From the IMG/VR virus record IMGVR_UViG_3300030430_001633, positions 1-57,909 of that record: DNA of 57,909 bases; one strand, written 5' to 3'. This DNA comes from a virus. The notes under the pieces are model-generated. The model saw only the letters and a program-made list of their open reading frames with translations. It searched no databases and was not told the origin of the DNA. Made by a program: the position numbers and the translations under genes. Positions 54,933 through 57,909 of this stretch are shown here, piece after piece; positions within the stretch are counted from its first letter, which is position 1; every line of letters begins with the position of its first letter.

Positions 54933-55181
54933 TCAAGACAACGAATTGTCAGAAGGGTCAAAAGTTTTTCCCTTAACATCAAACTGCGCAGCCCACTTAT
55001 CAATCGCAGCCTTTGAGGCATCGTATGCTTGTTTGACATAACTTTCATTGCTTGTGCCATCTACGAGTTTGATGCGTTTGTCGGTAATGAAAGCATTCCC
55101 GTCAGCATCTGTGCAAAGCAATCCCACTACTTTGTCACCATCTTCATCATAAAATTTATCCACGGTGTATGTGATGGACAT
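54933..55181 (-). CDS. Small protein between fibre genes
   Basis: An 82-residue acidic protein (MSITYTVDKFYDEDGDKVVG, then GNAFITDKRIKLVDGTSNES, ASKAAIDKWAAQFDVKGKTF). A beta-rich first half and a helical second half suggest a small fibre-associated or chaperone protein. It lies in its own short gap between two fibre genes, with no clear promoter. Function unknown. Confidence 0.55.
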   Translation of the reverse strand: MSITYTVDKFYDEDGDKVVGLLCTDADGNAFITDKRIKLVDGTSNESYVKQAYDASKAAIDKWAAQFDVKGKTFDPSDNSLS

Positions 55182-55191
55182 GTCTTTCTCC

Positions 55192-56505
55192 TTAGGTAAT
55201 GCCAGCGCCTATAAATTGAATATGAAAGGCTCTGGATGAACCAATCCTGTTTTTGAAAGTAATCTCGTGTCCACTTACGATTACACAAAAATTATTGTCA
55301 GTATCTCCCACAACAAAGTCTGCACCTGTTCCAAAATAGTTCGTTGTGTTCAGTAGAGTGGCAGAATTAAATCCTGCGGTGAATGTACCTCCAGAGCCAC
55401 CAGATGTTTCATAAATCAATAACATTCCACGCCCAGCTATTTGTGATGCAGAAGCATCGACAATGGTAACTGACGAGTCATCATCTACTGTAATACTTGT
55501 TTTGCTGCTTATAATTCCCGCAGAATTACGGCCATTGAAGTTGCCTAAAACACCATCGTTAGTAAGTTGGAGCCTTGTAGTGTTGTTACTAAATAAATTT
55601 AAACCATGATTGGTTGCCGCACCCACAACGGCAGTGCCACCGTCGTTGCCGATATTTACAGCAATACTATTACTTTCCGCGCGTAAGCTGTGATTGCTTT
55701 CAATAGGACCAGCAGCTTGAACACCTGTGTTTGCCGACAAAGCGGCAGAGGTGACGCCTACAAGCAAGTTTCCATTGTCATCTATTCTAGCCCTTTCACT
55801 GTTACCCGTGTAAAGCTGAAGAATGTCTGAACCATTTGCCCCAAGTGCCAACCCTGTATCTGTGTCTCCAAGACCAAATATTTGGTCTATAGACAAAATG
55901 CCAAGATGGCTGAGACGCATCTTTTCAACTGAACCATCAGAACCATCTGTGTTGGTTTCAAAAACTAAATCGGTATCATTACCCCCCAGCCGGTCAGCGA
56001 CGATTGCCGCTACCTCACGGTCTGAACCGGCGTCTGTAGTTCGCTTAAAACGAATACGGCTTTCGTTGCCGCTTGTGTTGTCAGCTTGACTGATTGTAAG
56101 AGCGTTGAACTCACCAGACGATGACGAAGATAAAGTTGCACCACCGCTCGCTGTAACTGCGCCAGTAAGAGTGGAGGTGCCAGTAACACTCAGATTACCA
56201 CCCACAGAGAAATCACTATCCACATCGCCGCTAAACACACTAAACGTATCGTAGACAATGATCTCTACTTGGTCGTTTGCAGTCAGTGCAGACAAACCAG
56301 CAATCGTGTTAGCGGTGTTGGTGTTGTAATCTGTACCAGCAACCAGTGCTACACCGTTTACTGACACATCTACAAAGTTGCCATCCGTAAAGGTAAGCGT
56401 ACCACCAACCGTCATGCTGCCAGATATCGAGGTTTCACCCCCGCTGGCAGTGAGATAATACCTAGCTCTAGTAGCTTGTGATGGTGTCTTACCTATGTAT
56501 GGCAT
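55192..56505 (-). CDS. Tail fibre protein
   Basis: A 437-residue fibre. The N-terminus MPYIGKTPSQATRARYYLTA is shared in its first residues with the fibre at 53328-54917, followed by ETSISGSMTVGGTLTFTDGN. The shaft has several beta-strand repeats (SVTGTSTLTGAVTASGGATL). The C-terminal 110 residues (ISSKTSITVDDDSSVTIVDA, FGTGADFVVGDTDNNFCVIV, GHEITFKNRIGSSRAFHIQF) look like a distinct globular tip, likely the receptor-binding end. It lacks the S74 chaperone. Confidence 0.72.
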   Translation of the reverse strand: MPYIGKTPSQATRARYYLTASGGETSISGSMTVGGTLTFTDGNFVDVSVNGVALVAGTDYNTNTANTIAGLSALTANDQVEIIVYDTFSVFSGDVDSDFSVGGNLSVTGTSTLTGAVTASGGATLSSSSSGEFNALTISQADNTSGNESRIRFKRTTDAGSDREVAAIVADRLGGNDTDLVFETNTDGSDGSVEKMRLSHLGILSIDQIFGLGDTDTGLALGANGSDILQLYTGNSERARIDDNGNLLVGVTSAALSANTGVQAAGPIESNHSLRAESNSIAVNIGNDGGTAVVGAATNHGLNLFSNNTTRLQLTNDGVLGNFNGRNSAGIISSKTSITVDDDSSVTIVDASASQIAGRGMLLIYETSGGSGGTFTAGFNSATLLNTTNYFGTGADFVVGDTDNNFCVIVSGHEITFKNRIGSSRAFHIQFIGAGIT

Positions 56506-56514
56506 TTACTTCTC

Positions 56515-57723
56515 CTAACAGGCCATCAAAACGCATGGTACGAGATAGCTGCCGTCATCGTAAGTGTGTGATTTATTAGTGCTAGTGACCTTCGCAATCG
56601 TCTTGCTGCGAACGATATCATCATCTTGCGGCTTGGCAGTGCCATCACCGGCTGACATCAGCAAGTCGCCTCGTGCTACTGTCGTACCCTGTGCAATGCG
56701 GATGACCATATCGCCGGTCATGGCGATGTTCATGTCGGCTGTGTAGTCCTCATCATCGTCGTCCCAGTTAACAAACACACCAGCCACGTTCACGTCACCC
56801 TCAACAGACGACACGGCCATACAGTTTAGCTGCTCGTTGTCCTCGGTCACGCCATCCTTTGTCCACTCAGCCATCTGGTCGAGATTAGTCATCACTGTAC
56901 CTTTGACAAGGCCGTCGATGCGGTTGCCGTCTGTGGCTTGTGACCAGCGGGAAAGGTGACCACCGTTGTATGAAACAGTGCTGCCAGACACGACAATGCT
57001 GCCCTCTGTAGTGTCAGCGTGCCTAAGTTGCACTAAAGTGCCGTCGCTTGTTTGACGATTAAGAATTAAGTTTATGCCACTTGTTGAAGTCATATGACAC
57101 TGCGCTTGGTTTCCCGGCTCAAATGCAAACCCCGACACTGTTTTGTCGGTGCTTGTCTTACCCATTAAAACAGCGCCACCTGTTTCGATTAAAAACCTGT
57201 TTGCACCGCCCGTCTCGTCACGAATTACGAAAGCGTTACTCTGGTCAGGTCGCACCTGCATAGAAAAACTTCTTGTGCCATTCGTTGTTGTAAGTGTCGC
57301 ATAATTAGACGAACCGGCTGTTATCGCAGATATTTGTGCGTTAGAGCCATCAGCGACGTTGGATTTGATGTCTCCATTCACTTCCAGTTTTACACTGGGG
57401 GAAGTCGTCCCGATACCGACATTGCCTTCATGCCGTATACGCATAACCTCGCTAATCGTTGGTGTGCCACTGCCTGTTGAAGCACCTGCTAAAAACGCTA
57501 TGCCACTACTGTCGCCGTTATCCTCATACACGCCTTTTATTCGAGCCTGTGTACCAGCGGAGCCTGTCGAACTATCTGAACTTACGAAGTCAATTTGTCC
57601 AAGCAATTCTGTGTCAGCACCAGTTGTGTCTGTGCTTGTAAGTTTAAGTGTTGCACCAGAAGAGTTTTCAACTTCTACATCAGTGTCAAATTTTCCGTCT
57701 GCTAAATCTCTTGCGCGTGTCAT
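56515..57723 (-). CDS. Tail fibre protein
   Basis: A 402-residue fibre. The N-terminus MTRARDLADGKFDTDVEVEN differs from the other two, but the shaft shares LKLTSTDTTGADTELLGQID-type and GNVGIGTTSPSVKLEVNG segments with the S74 fibre. The C-terminal 150 residues (VEGDVNVAGVFVNWDDDDED, TADMNIAMTGDMVIRIAQGT, SYLVPCVLMAC) form a separate domain, often found at fibre ends, followed by Cys. The start overlaps the preceding stop by one base (TAATG). Confidence 0.72.
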   Translation of the reverse strand: MTRARDLADGKFDTDVEVENSSGATLKLTSTDTTGADTELLGQIDFVSSDSSTGSAGTQARIKGVYEDNGDSSGIAFLAGASTGSGTPTISEVMRIRHEGNVGIGTTSPSVKLEVNGDIKSNVADGSNAQISAITAGSSNYATLTTTNGTRSFSMQVRPDQSNAFVIRDETGGANRFLIETGGAVLMGKTSTDKTVSGFAFEPGNQAQCHMTSTSGINLILNRQTSDGTLVQLRHADTTEGSIVVSGSTVSYNGGHLSRWSQATDGNRIDGLVKGTVMTNLDQMAEWTKDGVTEDNEQLNCMAVSSVEGDVNVAGVFVNWDDDDEDYTADMNIAMTGDMVIRIAQGTTVARGDLLMSAGDGTAKPQDDDIVRSKTIAKVTSTNKSHTYDDGSYLVPCVLMAC

Positions 57724-57909
57724 TAAGTAATCTCCATGATACTCGCCACAGTATCTAGACTACTGGCAACGCTGGATTGCACAATCAAGCTATGACCTGT
57801 TTCCATAACGATTTTGTTTCCAGACATGTACTCAAAGCTAGATCCAACAGGTATAGGAATGTCTTTAGCCAAAAACACCATATCACCAGCGTTCAGCTTG
57901 ATATCTGCC
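57723..57909 (-). CDS. Tail fibre/virion protein, C-terminal part (continues from position 1)
   Basis: The last 61 residues of the gene that starts at 386. The sequence reads ADIKLNAGDMVFLAKDIPIP, VGSSFEYMSGNKIVMETGHS, then LIVQSSVASSLDTVASIMEI-T and stops. This small beta-rich C-terminus shares one base with the fibre gene downstream. Together with 1-386 it forms a 190-residue structural protein of the tail fibre region. Confidence 0.8.
   Translation of the reverse strand, partial: ADIKLNAGDMVFLAKDIPIPVGSSFEYMSGNKIVMETGHSLIVQSSVASSLDTVASIMEIT

Noticed and set aside
1-57909. Integrase, att site, excisionase or CI/Cro-type lysogeny switch
   Set aside because: I saw no tyrosine or serine recombinase motif and no standard lysogeny repressor. 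The RHH and HTH proteins are more likely early regulators. Lysogeny through an unknown route is not excluded.
1-57909. T7-type RNA polymerase or phage sigma factor
   Set aside because: No motif of a single-subunit polymerase was seen. Promoters found are sigma70-like, so host polymerase is assumed.
1-57909. tRNA genes or CRISPR arrays
   Set aside because: The intergenic regions showed no cloverleaf-like set of arms and no regularly spaced direct repeats. Not exhaustive without tRNAscan or CRISPR software.

Overview
This window looks like one complete tailed-phage genome, cut open inside a gene. The reading frame that runs off position 1 on the minus strand continues exactly in frame from position 57909, so the 57.9 kb is best read as a circle or a circularly permuted molecule. 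Portal, HK97-type capsid, scaffold, adaptor genes, three or four large ejection-type proteins and a P22 gp10-like tail protein, with no tape measure, tail tube or sheath, point to a podovirus. Many of the gene families are typical of uncultured marine phages, so a marine bacterium is the likely host (inference). I found no integrase, no phage RNA polymerase, no CRISPR array and no tRNA gene.

Almost everything is on the minus strand. Read as a circle, a late block starts at a good promoter at about 18.0 kb: terminase large subunit, portal, lysis genes (holin candidates and a T4-type lysozyme), GroES-like co-chaperonin, scaffold, decoration and major capsid proteins, then small structural genes and adaptors. 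It passes through the window ends into the tail fibre genes (57.7-53.3 kb), the tail stabiliser (51.5-53.3 kb) and the ejection proteins (42.8-51.1 kb). The early/middle block runs from about 40.3 kb down to 18.3 kb: ssDNA-binding-like protein, AEP primase, UvrD-like helicase, DUF932 protein, a possible DNA-base modification operon, family A DNA polymerase, an HD nucleotidase, many small zinc-ribbon and unknown proteins, DNA-binding regulators, terminase small subunit, a VRR-NUC-like nuclease, and two paralogous stand-alone cassettes at 18.3-19.6 kb. The only plus-strand gene is a SNF2-type helicase at 40.6-42.1 kb, which converges on the end of the late block.

Three things stand out. (1) A ThyA-superfamily enzyme, a GT4-like glycosyltransferase and a protein resembling the alpha-glutamyl/putrescinyl-thymine pyrophosphorylase (5-hmdU kinase) clade lie side by side upstream of the DNA polymerase. 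This suggests hypermodified, possibly glycosylated, thymines. (2) Two unrecognised paralogous genes each carry their own promoter, 5' stem-loop (with a compensatory base-pair change between copies) and terminator, in DNA of a different base composition. (3) Intergenic regions carry repeated regulatory signals: a bipartite element at 22.2 and 40.4 kb, a 37-base promoter pattern at 21.6 and 24.1 kb, a palindromic element at 24.1 and 35.4 kb, and a recurring AGAAAGGAG leader.

Three small genes absent from a routine ORF search were found by reading the gaps: 6164-6322, 11740-11892 and 29690-29866, all minus strand. All family names come from recognising motifs by eye, not from database searches.
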